From NCBI GenBank assembly GCA_913058335.1, contig CAJXPX010000016.1, forward strand, positions 1-64,000: DNA of 64,000 bases, given 5' to 3'. Made by a program: the position numbers and the translations under genes. The stretch is from an uncultured Hyphomonadaceae bacterium (GTDB lineage: Bacteria; Pseudomonadota; Alphaproteobacteria; Caulobacterales; Maricaulaceae). Shown one piece after another: positions 17,694-25,014 of the stretch. The notes beneath the pieces were generated by a model, which searched no databases, was not told where the DNA came from, and saw only the letters and a list, made by a program, of their open reading frames with translations. Numbering within the stretch: position 1 is the stretch's first letter; each line of letters opens with the position of its first letter.

Positions 17694-18757
17694 TGACTGA
17701 TCGGCCTACACCTATTTCTTCTGATAAACCCCGTTGGCAATCGCTTGAGGCGAGCCCGGATGTAGCGGGGGAAAGGCTGGATAAATGGCTAAGTAATTGG
17801 ACAGGCCTATCCCGCTCTCGTGTCAAAGATCTTCTCCAAGCGGGACAAGTTAGAATGAACGGCGACATTTTAACAAGCGGAACCCATAAGGTGAAAGCGG
17901 AGCAAGAATACGCCCTGCTCGTCCCGGCTCTGGTTGACGACACGCCTACCCCAGAAGACATTCCCCTTGATATCATTTTTGAGGATGATCAACTCATCGT
18001 CGTCAATAAACCCGCAGGTATGACAGTGCATCCGGCTCCCGGCTCCCGTTCCGCCACGCTGGTCAATGCTCTGCTGTACCACTGTAAAGACACGCTCTCC
18101 GGCATTGGCGGAGTGATGCGTCCGGGGATTGTTCACAGATTGGATAAAGACACCTCCGGTCTCCTAGTGGTGGCCAAAACCGATCGCGCGCATCGTTATC
18201 TCTCAAAACAATTTGCCAAACACACAATTGAGCGGGTTTATACGTGTTTTGTAAGAGGGGCCCCCAAGCCGCGCTCCGGAACCGTCGAGAGCCGCCTGGC
18301 CAGGTCTGCAACCGATCGGAAGAAACAAGCCGTCGTGCGCGGAACGCTGGGGGATATCAATATATCGGAGCATGGCCGCCATGCAATTACGCACTATAAA
18401 TATGTAAAAGGATTTGGCCAAAAAGCCCACGCCGCCATTGGCACACCCAAGGTTAGCCAGCTGGATTGTCAATTAGAAACCGGACGGACCCATCAGATTC
18501 GCGTTCACATGGCCGCTATAAACGTCCCGCTCTTGGGAGATCCCCTATATGGGAACCAGCGCGGCTTCCTGACAGCAAATAAGCCTGATGAAGCCGTTCT
18601 CCGCGAAGCGATATTCCTCTTTAAAAGACAGGCATTGCACGCAAAACATCTCGGCTTTTTACACCCGCTCACAAAAGAGTTGATGACATTTGATGCCGAC
18701 CTGCCCGCCGATATGTTAAATCTCTACTCAGCGCTTTCGGGATTGGAGAGTGGCTGA
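17693..18757 (+). CDS. rluD: 23S rRNA pseudouridine synthase RluD
   Basis: Isomerises uridines in helix 69 of 23S rRNA (1911/1915/1917 in E. coli). 354 residues with an N-terminal S4 RNA-binding domain (GERLDKWLSNWTGLSRSRV, LLQAGQVRMNG), the linker DDTPTPEDIPLDIIFEDD and the RluA-type catalytic domain. The catalytic motif GIVHRLDKDTSGLLVVAKT places the nucleophile at Asp151, and the C-terminal GRTHQIRVHMA box is present. The insert between the two motifs (about residues 200-250) is longer than in E. coli RluD. It sits just upstream of rpoH, an order seen in several alphaproteobacteria. There is no clear ribosome site before the ATG. Confidence 0.94.
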   Translation: MTDRPTPISSDKPRWQSLEASPDVAGERLDKWLSNWTGLSRSRVKDLLQAGQVRMNGDILTSGTHKVKAEQEYALLVPALVDDTPTPEDIPLDIIFEDDQLIVVNKPAGMTVHPAPGSRSATLVNALLYHCKDTLSGIGGVMRPGIVHRLDKDTSGLLVVAKTDRAHRYLSKQFAKHTIERVYTCFVRGAPKPRSGTVESRLARSATDRKKQAVVRGTLGDINISEHGRHAITHYKYVKGFGQKAHAAIGTPKVSQLDCQLETGRTHQIRVHMAAINVPLLGDPLYGNQRGFLTANKPDEAVLREAIFLFKRQALHAKHLGFLHPLTKELMTFDADLPADMLNLYSALSGLESG

Positions 18758-18850
18758 CGTCGTCGGGCCAGGCCATTAAATCTCCTCTGAACCTTTAAAC
18801 GCTATTCGCGTATCTTATATGTAACCCTCAATTTAACTGGGAGTGACTCC

Positions 18851-19816
18851 ATGGCTGATGCCAAAACTACATTACCGGCCGGAAAAGAAACCACAGATGC
18901 GGCAAAAGCTGATACGGGCTATACTGGCAATCTGAGTCTTTCGACAGCTTTGTCCCCAGAACAGGGTCTGAATAGCTATCTTCAAGAAATCCGTAAATTT
19001 CCTATGCTCGAGCGTGATGAAGAATTCATGCTGGCGAAACGCTGGACAGAGCGGGGCGACACAGAAGCGGCTGAGAAAATGGTGACCTCTCATCTACGGC
19101 TGGTGGCTAAAATTGCGATGGGCTATCGGGGGTATGGCCTTCCTATCGGTGAGGTTATTTCCGAAGGAAATGTCGGCCTAATGCAAGCTGTTAAGAAATT
19201 CGATCCGGATAAAGGCTTTCGTCTTTCAACCTATGCGATGTGGTGGATACGCGCGGCGATTCAAGAGTATGTTTTACGGTCTTGGTCCCTCGTTAAAATG
19301 GGGACGACTGCGGCGCAGAAAAAATTATTCTTCAACCTCAGACGCTTGAAAGGCGAAATGAAAGCGGTTGAGGATGGGGACCTGACGCCTGAACATGTCG
19401 AGAAAATCGCAACAACGCTTAATGTAAAAGTAGATGAAGTCCATTCCATGAACCGCCGTATGTCCGGTGGGGGGGATGCCTCGTTGAATGTAACTATTGG
19501 CGGCGATGACGGAACGGCTGAATGGCAAGAATGGCTTCAGGACGAAACCGATTCCCAAGAAGTGGAATTAGGTCATTCGCAAGAACATGATGAACGCATG
19601 GAGCTTCTTCACCAAGCAATGGCTGACCTTAATGATCGGGAGCGCGACATAATTATGAAACGTAAACTTTCTGATGAGCCCATGACTCTCGAAGACCTTG
19701 CCGGAATTTATGATGTGAGCCGGGAGCGTATTCGCCAGATTGAAGGCCGCGCATTTGAGAAACTTCAGGAAGCCATGCTCGCGGCGACAGAGTCAAAAGG
19801 CTATATTGAAGCTTAA
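18851..19816 (+). CDS. rpoH: heat-shock sigma factor sigma-32
   Basis: Alternative sigma factor for heat-shock promoters, 321 residues. Region 1.2/2.1 begins at LSTALSPEQGLNSYLQEIRK. Region 2 has EGNVGLMQAVKKFDPDKGFR and STYAMWWIRAAIQEYVLRSW. The RpoH box is recognisable as AAQKKLFFNLRRLK, which separates it from RpoD. Region 4 ends with LEDLAGIYDVSRERIRQIEGRA. Ribosome site GGGAGTG lies just before the ATG. Upstream, TGAAC-N16-CGTA at 18788-18812 resembles the EcfG stress promoter (one mismatch in each element), so stress input is possible. Many alphaproteobacteria have two rpoH genes; this may be one of them. Confidence 0.96.
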   Translation: MADAKTTLPAGKETTDAAKADTGYTGNLSLSTALSPEQGLNSYLQEIRKFPMLERDEEFMLAKRWTERGDTEAAEKMVTSHLRLVAKIAMGYRGYGLPIGEVISEGNVGLMQAVKKFDPDKGFRLSTYAMWWIRAAIQEYVLRSWSLVKMGTTAAQKKLFFNLRRLKGEMKAVEDGDLTPEHVEKIATTLNVKVDEVHSMNRRMSGGGDASLNVTIGGDDGTAEWQEWLQDETDSQEVELGHSQEHDERMELLHQAMADLNDRERDIIMKRKLSDEPMTLEDLAGIYDVSRERIRQIEGRAFEKLQEAMLAATESKGYIEA

Positions 19817-19837
19817 CCCCTAAAAGTCCCTCTTTTC

Positions 19838-19862
19838 GGAACTCCGGCCCTGTTTACCCGTT
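19838..19862 (+). promoter_or_regulatory. EcfG (general stress sigma) type promoter
   Basis: GGAAC at 19838-19842, a 16-nt spacer, then CGTT at 19859-19862. This matches the published alphaproteobacterial EcfG consensus GGAAC-N16/17-CGTT exactly. The predicted start is about 19870, some 25 nt before the hemerythrin ATG, with an AGGAG ribosome site between. Confidence 0.7.
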
Positions 19863-19893
19863 CCTAAGACAAGCAGTATTTACAGGAGCAGAC

Positions 19894-20349
19894 ATGACAA
19901 TTTACACAAGACTTGAAAAAGATCACGATAAGCAACGCGATCTGATCGAGAATATTAAAAAAACCCAGAACGGGTCAAAAAACAGAGCCCAGCTTTGGAC
20001 GGATTTAAAAGTCGAGTTGGAAGCTCATGCTTCTGCCGAGGAACAAGCTTTTTATTCAGAATTAATGCGGGATCCTGACGGCACAGACGAAACTCGCCAC
20101 GCTGTCGAAGAGCATCAGGAGATGCATGAAATGATCTCCGAATTGGATATTATGGATCAATCTGAAGATCTCTGGCTTAAGAAATTTGAGAAATTGGCGG
20201 ATAAGGTTGTTCATCATGTAGATGAAGAAGAAGCCGAATTTTTTCCAAAAGCCAAAAAGCTCTTCGATAAGTCCGAAGAGAAAGAGATGCTCAAAGATTT
20301 CAATGAACGTAAACCAAAAGAAGAGAAAAAACAGGAGTCTGCAGCATAA
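19894..20349 (+). CDS. hemerythrin HHE domain protein
   Basis: 151 residues forming the four-helix hemerythrin-like fold that binds a di-iron (or O2/NO-related) centre. Candidate ligands are His residues in LEKDHDKQ, ELEAHASAEEQAFY, RHAVEEHQEMHEMI and VHHVDEEEAEFFPKA, with the expected acidic partners. The C-terminus is a Lys/Glu-rich tail. The ATG is preceded by AGGAG and an EcfG-type promoter, which fits the known presence of small HHE proteins in alphaproteobacterial stress regulons. It is followed by a strong terminator, so it is monocistronic. A role in oxygen, NO or iron handling is inferred. Confidence 0.92.
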   Translation: MTIYTRLEKDHDKQRDLIENIKKTQNGSKNRAQLWTDLKVELEAHASAEEQAFYSELMRDPDGTDETRHAVEEHQEMHEMISELDIMDQSEDLWLKKFEKLADKVVHHVDEEEAEFFPKAKKLFDKSEEKEMLKDFNERKPKEEKKQESAA

Positions 20350-20371
20350 TTCTTACGCTGTATGAAAAAAG

Positions 20372-20400
20372 AAAAGCCCCGCAAATGCGGGGCTTTTTTA
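20372..20400. terminator. rho-independent terminator
   Basis: Stem AAAAGCCCCGC (20372-20382) / GCGGGGCTTTT (20387-20397), loop AAAT, followed by T residues. The flanking A-run also lets it end transcripts of the XRE gene on the minus strand. Confidence 0.93.
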
Positions 20401-20415
20401 GGTGTGAAGACCGCC

Positions 20416-20658
20416 CTATTCCCTGGTATTTGGAAGTTGGAAAAGATCTTCCACGCTGACTTTCAGGGCTTTCGCTAATTTCAATGATAATATCGTCGTC
20501 GGCACGAAAACCCCATTTTCAACTGTATTGATCGTTTTCCGGCTCACGCTGACCATCCTTGCAAGGTCGCTTTGCGTAAGACCCGCCGCTTTACGGTAAC
20601 TTGTCAAACAGTTGGAAAGATCCGGATGATCAGGCACCGTGCAGTTCCAAAAATGCAA
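20416..20658 (-). CDS. XRE family transcriptional regulator (module 1)
   Basis: 80-residue single helix-turn-helix protein. The HTH reads YRKAAGLTQSDLARMVSVSRKTINTVENG, followed by SLKLAKALKVSVEDLFQ, very like the short YozG/Cro-type regulators. The ATG at 20658 lies 29 nt inside the upstream membrane-protein gene and has no clear ribosome site; GTG at 20637, with GGA 8 nt before it, would give 73 residues and is a real alternative. It is co-transcribed with the membrane protein at 20630-21079. It probably binds the two palindromes upstream of that gene and represses its own operon; a similar pair exists at 59848-60554. Confidence 0.9.
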   Translation of the reverse strand: MHFWNCTVPDHPDLSNCLTSYRKAAGLTQSDLARMVSVSRKTINTVENGVFVPTTILSLKLAKALKVSVEDLFQLPNTRE

Positions 20659-21079
20659 AGCTGTATAAAGGTGTTACCACGCCTATTGCCATGATGAGCC
20701 GCGACATATCACTCCCTGTCATGGGCATGAAGCGGGTCAAAAGAAACAAGCACAGAATGACGCCCATAAGGACAATATAGCCGATTTTAATAGCTTTGGA
20801 GCGGTGCGCTATTACAAGGTCGTCTTCCAACACAGCTTGCGCCGAAGCGGATAGGCGCTTAAACATTCTCTTCCCTTTTATAACTAAAACAAGAAGTCCA
20901 AGAGCCCATAAAACTTGACCCGCATTGGCAATGTTATCGGCCCAACTTCGCGACTCTGAATTTGCATCTGCGATCCAATCCATGCTTGGAACTTGCCAGA
21001 CGAGATAGGTCGAAGCGAGAAACATAAGGATCAACGCCCTCTGTCGAGATAGATTTTCTGTATTTTCAGCTTTTGCCAT
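20630..21079 (-). CDS. small four-helix membrane protein (module 1)
   Basis: 149 residues with four hydrophobic segments (about 14-28, 50-65, 97-115 and 125-145). The loop between helices 2 and 3 reads VLEDDLVIAHRSKAIKIGY. This resembles LKDERDMEIARKGSQAGY in the membrane protein at 60078-60554 and the D-E-R-D-type loop of DUF2178-like proteins. Function is unknown; membrane proteins of this kind are commonly paired with a short XRE regulator. An AAGGAGG ribosome site lies 6 nt before the ATG. The gene starts just downstream of a promoter flanked by two operators. Confidence 0.88.
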   Translation of the reverse strand: MAKAENTENLSRQRALILMFLASTYLVWQVPSMDWIADANSESRSWADNIANAGQVLWALGLLVLVIKGKRMFKRLSASAQAVLEDDLVIAHRSKAIKIGYIVLMGVILCLFLLTRFMPMTGSDMSRLIMAIGVVTPLYSFAFLELHGA

Positions 21080-21090
21080 GAGAGACCTCC

Positions 21091-21112
21091 TTTGTAACGT
21101 GAAGGTTACAAA
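21091..21112. promoter_or_regulatory. operator 1 of module 1 (palindrome)
   Basis: Perfect inverted repeat TTTGTAAC / GTTACAAA with a 6-nt centre (GTGAAG). On the minus strand it starts directly after the -10-like TATTTG, between the promoter and the start codon of the membrane protein. It is the probable site of the module's own XRE repressor. Confidence 0.75.
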
Positions 21113-21126
21113 TAGAGATCTTTTGT

Positions 21127-21144
21127 TGTAACGTCAAGGTTACA
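21127..21144. promoter_or_regulatory. operator 2 of module 1 with embedded -35
   Basis: Inverted repeat TGTAAC / GTTACA with centre GTCAAG, the same design as operator 1, 34 bp away centre to centre. On the minus strand its centre contains TTGACG, a good -35, and 17 nt further lies TATTTG as -10. A bound repressor would block RNA polymerase. Confidence 0.75.
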
Positions 21145-21169
21145 TTTTGAATTTTCTACCCTGCCCTAA

Positions 21170-22060
21170 TCAGGCAAATCTCGGAGCAATTTTCAAATCT
21201 CTCACCCAGCCCAGTTTTTCAAAAGCCAGCAATATTGTTCCGTTATAATCAAAGACCCGATTCCAAAATCCTTTCCGCGGCAAATGCAGCGCAGATTGCG
21301 GTTCATCGTGATGGTGATCGTGAAAGGCTTCCCCTCCGGTCAATAGCGCCATAGCGTAGTCCGTCCATTTTGGCGTTCTAAGGTGTCCCAAGACGTTGAT
21401 ACCATAGGTCGTCGCGTGAAATTGAATGGCCCGGCCAATAATAACGCAGCCATGTAATATACCCGTTAAAATAAGTGACCCGCCGCTCAACCAAACAATC
21501 AGGTAAATGACGGCTGGAATAGCCAAGTGAACGACTAAGGAAATCGAATGGTAAAATTTATCCATCCAGACAACGATTGAGTTTTGTCTGAGCCATAAAG
21601 CCATAGGACGCCGATTATCATTTTCATCTCGCCATAAAATCCAGCCGATCCAAGCCCAAAATTTGCCCTCAAACGGGTTATGCGGATCCCCCGGTTTGTC
21701 CGCAAAACTATGATGTTGGCTATGGTAATTAACCCATTCGCGCACAGTTCCCTGCATGGCAATAACGAGGTTAAGCATAGTCAGAACTTGTGCGGGGGCG
21801 CGCAACTCCCCTGCTTTGTGCTGCATTATTCGATGGAGCGGGCCAATACCGGCGTTACAAACAAAAATAGACAAGGCCACCACGCCGAAGCCGAGCGGCA
21901 AATACCACCACGCCATATCATGACTCTGAAGCAAAGCTCCAACCACGATAAGCGTTATCAAAAGCGCTAAACCCAGAAGGGGATAAATGACAGCAGAAAA
22001 GAGACTTCCAAAGCTCAAAGTTTTCCAGCTTTTCGGGATAGTCAGGGATCGCGCGTTCAT
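21170..22060 (-). CDS. acyl-CoA / fatty acid desaturase
   Basis: Membrane di-iron desaturase of 296 residues. The three histidine boxes are HRIMQH (HX4H), HSQHH in NYHSQHHSFADKPGDPH, and HDHHH in GGEAFHDHHHDEP, with about four transmembrane segments between them. This arrangement matches delta-9 stearoyl-CoA desaturase-type enzymes that introduce a double bond into saturated acyl chains aerobically. The start at 22060 gives the short N-terminus usual for bacterial members. It stands between module 1 and the suf operon on the same strand and is separated from both by more than 85 nt, so it is probably its own unit. Confidence 0.92.
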   Translation of the reverse strand: MNARSLTIPKSWKTLSFGSLFSAVIYPLLGLALLITLIVVGALLQSHDMAWWYLPLGFGVVALSIFVCNAGIGPLHRIMQHKAGELRAPAQVLTMLNLVIAMQGTVREWVNYHSQHHSFADKPGDPHNPFEGKFWAWIGWILWRDENDNRRPMALWLRQNSIVVWMDKFYHSISLVVHLAIPAVIYLIVWLSGGSLILTGILHGCVIIGRAIQFHATTYGINVLGHLRTPKWTDYAMALLTGGEAFHDHHHDEPQSALHLPRKGFWNRVFDYNGTILLAFEKLGWVRDLKIAPRFA

Positions 22061-22202
22061 ACAGCCTCCATGCGAATCTATAAATCCTCATAGCCGCAAT
22101 GAGCTGACTTTGGTGCCTAAATAATTGTTTAAAAAGCAGTCAGGCATTTAAAATAAAGCTAATGCCCGATCAGCCTATCTCTCTAAACCTGTAGCAAATT
22201 TT

Positions 22203-22586
22203 TTAGAATGCCGCCGGCGTAATTGTTACGCTTTCCCCGCATCCACAGGCATCGGTCTGGTTTGGGTTTTTAAAAGTGAATTTAGCCGACAGGATATCGA
22301 CTTCGTAATCAATAACAGAGCCAAGAATAAACAGCACGGCTTTAGAATCCACGACGATGGTCACGCCATTATCTTCCACAACTTCATCGAATTTTTCGAT
22401 CTCCGGCACATAGTCCATCATATATTCCATGCCGGCGCAGCCGCCATTTTTTACGCCAACACGAAGATAGCCTTGCTCCCGCTCCTCCAGAATAGATTTT
22501 ACTTGTTCAGCCGCAGCGTCCGTCAGCGTGACAAGCTTTGGACGCGGGCGGCGGGTACGGTTTGATTTCAATGTGGTAGCGCTCAT
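22203..22586 (-). CDS. sufA: Fe-S assembly A-type carrier
   Basis: HesB/IscA family carrier of 127 residues that receives Fe-S clusters from the SufBCD scaffold and passes them to target proteins. The three cluster-binding cysteines are Cys50 (KNGGCAGMEY), Cys114 and Cys116 (ACGCGES), with exactly the spacing of IscA (35, 99, 101). The N-terminus has about 15 extra basic residues. It is the last gene of the suf operon, after sufT and a structured 87-nt gap. It could equally be named erpA by sequence; operon context favours SufA. Confidence 0.93.
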   Translation of the reverse strand: MSATTLKSNRTRRPRPKLVTLTDAAAEQVKSILEEREQGYLRVGVKNGGCAGMEYMMDYVPEIEKFDEVVEDNGVTIVVDSKAVLFILGSVIDYEVDILSAKFTFKNPNQTDACGCGESVTITPAAF

Positions 22587-22607
22587 TTCTTACCTTCCGA
22601 ATTCCAG

Positions 22608-22629
22608 CCGAAATGAAACGTCATTTCGG
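22608..22629. repeat. intergenic hairpin between sufT and sufA
   Basis: Perfect 9-bp stem CCGAAATGA / TCATTTCGG with loop AACG (22608-22629 on the plus strand). There is no T-run. A second weaker stem (CCCC / GGGG near 22650-22663) is framed by a direct repeat GCTGCATT. It may affect stability or translation of the sufA part of the mRNA. Confidence 0.6.
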
Positions 22630-22673
22630 AACTCCGCTGCATTTCATCCCCGGATAAAATGGGGACGCTGCAT

Positions 22674-23153
22674 TCATAGCATATTTAACTCTAACTTGGC
22701 CTCTTCCGACATTCGGTTTGGCGTCCAAGGCGGGTCAAACGTCATCTGAACATCGACATCGCGCACGCCTTCGACGGAGAGGCAGGCATCGCGCACCCAA
22801 ATTGGCATCTCGCCGGCCACAGGGCAGCCCGGCGCCGTCAGCGTCATTGTGATGTTTAAAAGTCGATCATCTTCAAGCTCAACCTTGTAAATCAGGCCAA
22901 GCTCATAAATGTCGGTTGGAATTTCCGGGTCATAAACGGACTTTAGCTGCTCTATAACATCATGGGTGATAGTCGCAATTTCCGCATCTGTCGGCTTAGT
23001 CGTCGGCGCACCGGAGACGTCCATTACGTCGCGTTTTTGGGCCGTCGCAGGCGCTTCCGCCACACTTCCCTTCTCATTCTCGGAAGTCATTCCGGGAATT
23101 TGAGAGTTCGCCAAAGCTTCCGCCTCGCGCTGTCTGTCTGTCATATTTTCCAT
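22674..23153 (-). CDS. sufT: Fe-S assembly factor SufT (MIP18/DUF59 family)
   Basis: 159 residues. The C-terminal DUF59 domain (about residues 60-159) shows DVIEQLKSVYDPEIPTD, YELGLIYKV, MTLTAPGCPVAGEM with the conserved cysteine, and a final FDPPWTPNRMSEEAK. The N-terminal 55 residues are variable and hydrophilic. SufT proteins help Fe-S maturation, especially under high demand. The ATG at 23153 is supported by GGAG 5 nt upstream; the gap to sufS is 26 nt. Confidence 0.93.
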   Translation of the reverse strand: MENMTDRQREAEALANSQIPGMTSENEKGSVAEAPATAQKRDVMDVSGAPTTKPTDAEIATITHDVIEQLKSVYDPEIPTDIYELGLIYKVELEDDRLLNITMTLTAPGCPVAGEMPIWVRDACLSVEGVRDVDVQMTFDPPWTPNRMSEEAKLELNML

Positions 23154-23179
23154 ATCGACTCCTATATAGTCATTTTCGA

Positions 23180-24397
23180 CTAAGATAAAAAGAGGCTTGC
23201 TTTGTTCAGACCTGCAATCAATCGGTCCGCCTCGTCTATTGTATTGTAAATGCCGAAGGAGGCCCGCACAGAGCCATGAATATCGAATCGCTCCATAAGC
23301 GGTTGGGTACAGTGCTGACCCGCCCGTACGGCGACGCCGTATTTATCCAGAATCTGCGCCACATCATGGGCATGGGCCCCTTTAAGGTTAAAGGCCAAAA
23401 CAGGCCCTTTTTCCGGCGCGTCACCGAGTAGTTTGAAAGAGTTCATCTTTCGCAAACCCTCTAAGGCATGATTATACACCGCCATTTCATGTTTGTGAAC
23501 GGCGTCAAAATCAAATTGGGTAAACCAGTCAATGGCCGCCCCGAGAGCGATTGCCTCCAGAATTGGCGGCGTTCCGGCTTCGAATTTATGCGGCGGTTCA
23601 TTATAAGTAACGCGGTCTTCGAACACGTCTTCGATCATTTCGCCGCCGCCATTAAAGGGCTGCATTGTCTCCAATATATCCGTTTTACCATAAAGGGCGC
23701 CGACTCCGGTCGGACCGTAAAGCTTATGCCCCGTCATAGCGAAGAGATCGGCGTCAATATCGACGACATCGACTTTGCGATGAACCGCAGCTTGGGTGCC
23801 ATCAACGATAAAGGTCGCGCCTGCCTCATGCGCCCACTCGCCCATTTGTTTAACTGGGTTCACTGTGCCAAGCACGTTGGACATATAAACCACTGAAACA
23901 ATTTTAGTTTTTGGCGATAGCATCGACTTGAACGCGTCGAGATCGAGCGTGCCATTTTCGAGAACCGGCACAAATTTAAGAACCGCGCCCAATCGCTCCC
24001 GCATAAAATGCCACGGCACAATATTGGAGTGATGTTCCATCTGAGTGACAATAATTTCGTCGCCGGGCTGGATGGTGTGCATCAGGCCGTAAGCGGCCAA
24101 ATTCAGGGCTTCTGTCGCGCCTTTGGTAAAGACAATATTCTCCGGTGACGGCGCGCCGAGGAATTTTGCGACTTTCCCCCTAGACCCTTCAAAGCCTTCC
24201 GTCGTTTCATTCGCCATTGTATGGAGGCCCCGATGCACATTAGCATAGGATGTTTCCATCTGGCGGCTCAGCGCGTCAATTACGGCCCGCGGCTTTTGCG
24301 CCGAGGCGGCGTTATCGAGATAGGCCAGCGGATAACCGTTCACCTCTCGGGACAGCACCGGAAATTGTTCGCGTATAGTGTTGATGTTGAAACTCAT
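23180..24397 (-). CDS. sufS: cysteine desulfurase SufS
   Basis: PLP enzyme of the group II cysteine desulfurases, 405 residues, removing sulfur from cysteine as a persulfide for cluster assembly. YLDNAASAQKP at the N-terminus, the EHHSNIVPWH block, the PLP-lysine motif TGHKLYGPTG and the catalytic AGQHCTQP (Cys363) are visible. The ATG overlaps the stop of the preceding small gene as ATGA. Group II enzymes need an activator, SufE or SufU, which I do not see in this window. The operon also carries a group I desulfurase (iscS-like). Confidence 0.96.
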   Translation of the reverse strand: MSFNINTIREQFPVLSREVNGYPLAYLDNAASAQKPRAVIDALSRQMETSYANVHRGLHTMANETTEGFEGSRGKVAKFLGAPSPENIVFTKGATEALNLAAYGLMHTIQPGDEIIVTQMEHHSNIVPWHFMRERLGAVLKFVPVLENGTLDLDAFKSMLSPKTKIVSVVYMSNVLGTVNPVKQMGEWAHEAGATFIVDGTQAAVHRKVDVVDIDADLFAMTGHKLYGPTGVGALYGKTDILETMQPFNGGGEMIEDVFEDRVTYNEPPHKFEAGTPPILEAIALGAAIDWFTQFDFDAVHKHEMAVYNHALEGLRKMNSFKLLGDAPEKGPVLAFNLKGAHAHDVAQILDKYGVAVRAGQHCTQPLMERFDIHGSVRASFGIYNTIDEADRLIAGLNKASLFLS

Positions 24398-24567
24398 AAA
24401 AAATACCCGAATGCGATTTTCAAGACGCTGAATAGCAAAATGAGAATTCCGGCAAATCGCAGATACCGAAAGAGAGCTTTATCGCCCTTATACCCCGCCA
24501 AAAGGCGGCCGCCCAAATAAAGATTAGCCCCGATGAGAGCCGCAATAATGTCTGCCATTGAGATCAT
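24394..24567 (-). CDS. tiny two-TM membrane protein A (suf operon triplet)
   Basis: 57-residue open frame. Two hydrophobic segments (about 5-22 and 38-55) flank a basic loop, LLAGYKGDKALFRYLR. The pattern L[YF]L-x-GR ... KG ... FxR[FI]xG ... LKIxFG is shared with the frame at 24850-25014, so the two look like tandem duplicates. ATG at 24567 (Met4 at 24558 is an alternative). The stop overlaps the sufS ATG as ATGA, which argues strongly for real, coupled translation. Function unknown. Confidence 0.7.
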   Translation of the reverse strand: MISMADIIAALIGANLYLGGRLLAGYKGDKALFRYLRFAGILILLFSVLKIAFGYFL

Positions 24568-24607
24568 CTACTCACCGCCCCCCATAAGAAGAAAGTCTGA
24601 AAATCTA

Positions 24608-24790
24608 TCATCTTATAAACCGCCAGTAGAAATAAACAGCCGCAAGCGCTAATGTGATGACAGATAAAATCTTGATGAAAATTCGCATTTTTGAGTTATT
24701 TCCTGCACTTCGTCTCGAAAGATGCGACGCAATAAATAACGTCACGGCACAGCCAAAAAGCAAAATTGAAAGATTTGAAGTCGTTATCAC
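24608..24790 (-). CDS. tiny two-TM membrane protein B (suf operon triplet)
   Basis: 60-residue frame from GTG at 24790, with two hydrophobic segments (about 7-24 and 37-56) and a basic loop HLSRRSAGNNSKMR. The layout (LFIASHLSRR ... MRIFIKILSVITLALAAVYFYW) parallels proteins A and C, though identity is lower. The start is weakly supported: GGA is 13 nt away and there is no in-frame ATG before Met35. It lies 40 nt before protein A. Function unknown; it might be a decayed copy. Confidence 0.5.
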   Translation of the reverse strand: MITTSNLSILLFGCAVTLFIASHLSRRSAGNNSKMRIFIKILSVITLALAAVYFYWRFIR

Positions 24791-24849
24791 TATTTTTGAT
24801 TTTCCAAAAATTTAATTATTCGCGCACGATTTTTTCCTTCGGAAAACAT

Positions 24850-25014
24850 CTAAATTCCAAAGACTATTTTGAGAGCGCCGTAAAACACGAGTGTAAGGCC
24901 AAATATCCGCATAAAACTTGTGATTCTAGACCGGCCCTTATTACGTTCGGAAATTCGGCCTGCGAGGAACAGACCGAGTCCGACAATAATTATGGCTGTA
25001 ACAGCCAGTGTCAC
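24850..25014 (-). CDS. tiny two-TM membrane protein C (suf operon triplet)
   Basis: 54-residue frame from GTG at 25014. This GTG overlaps the sufD stop as GTGA and has GGAG 8 nt upstream; a longer reading from GTG at 25032 is less likely. Two hydrophobic stretches surround the basic loop RISERNKGRSR, ending ALKIVFGI. LFLAGR and FMRIFGL line up with LYLGGR and YLRFAGI of protein A. Translational coupling to sufD suggests it is a genuine operon member. Function unknown. Confidence 0.65.
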   Translation of the reverse strand: MTLAVTAIIIVGLGLFLAGRISERNKGRSRITSFMRIFGLTLVFYGALKIVFGI

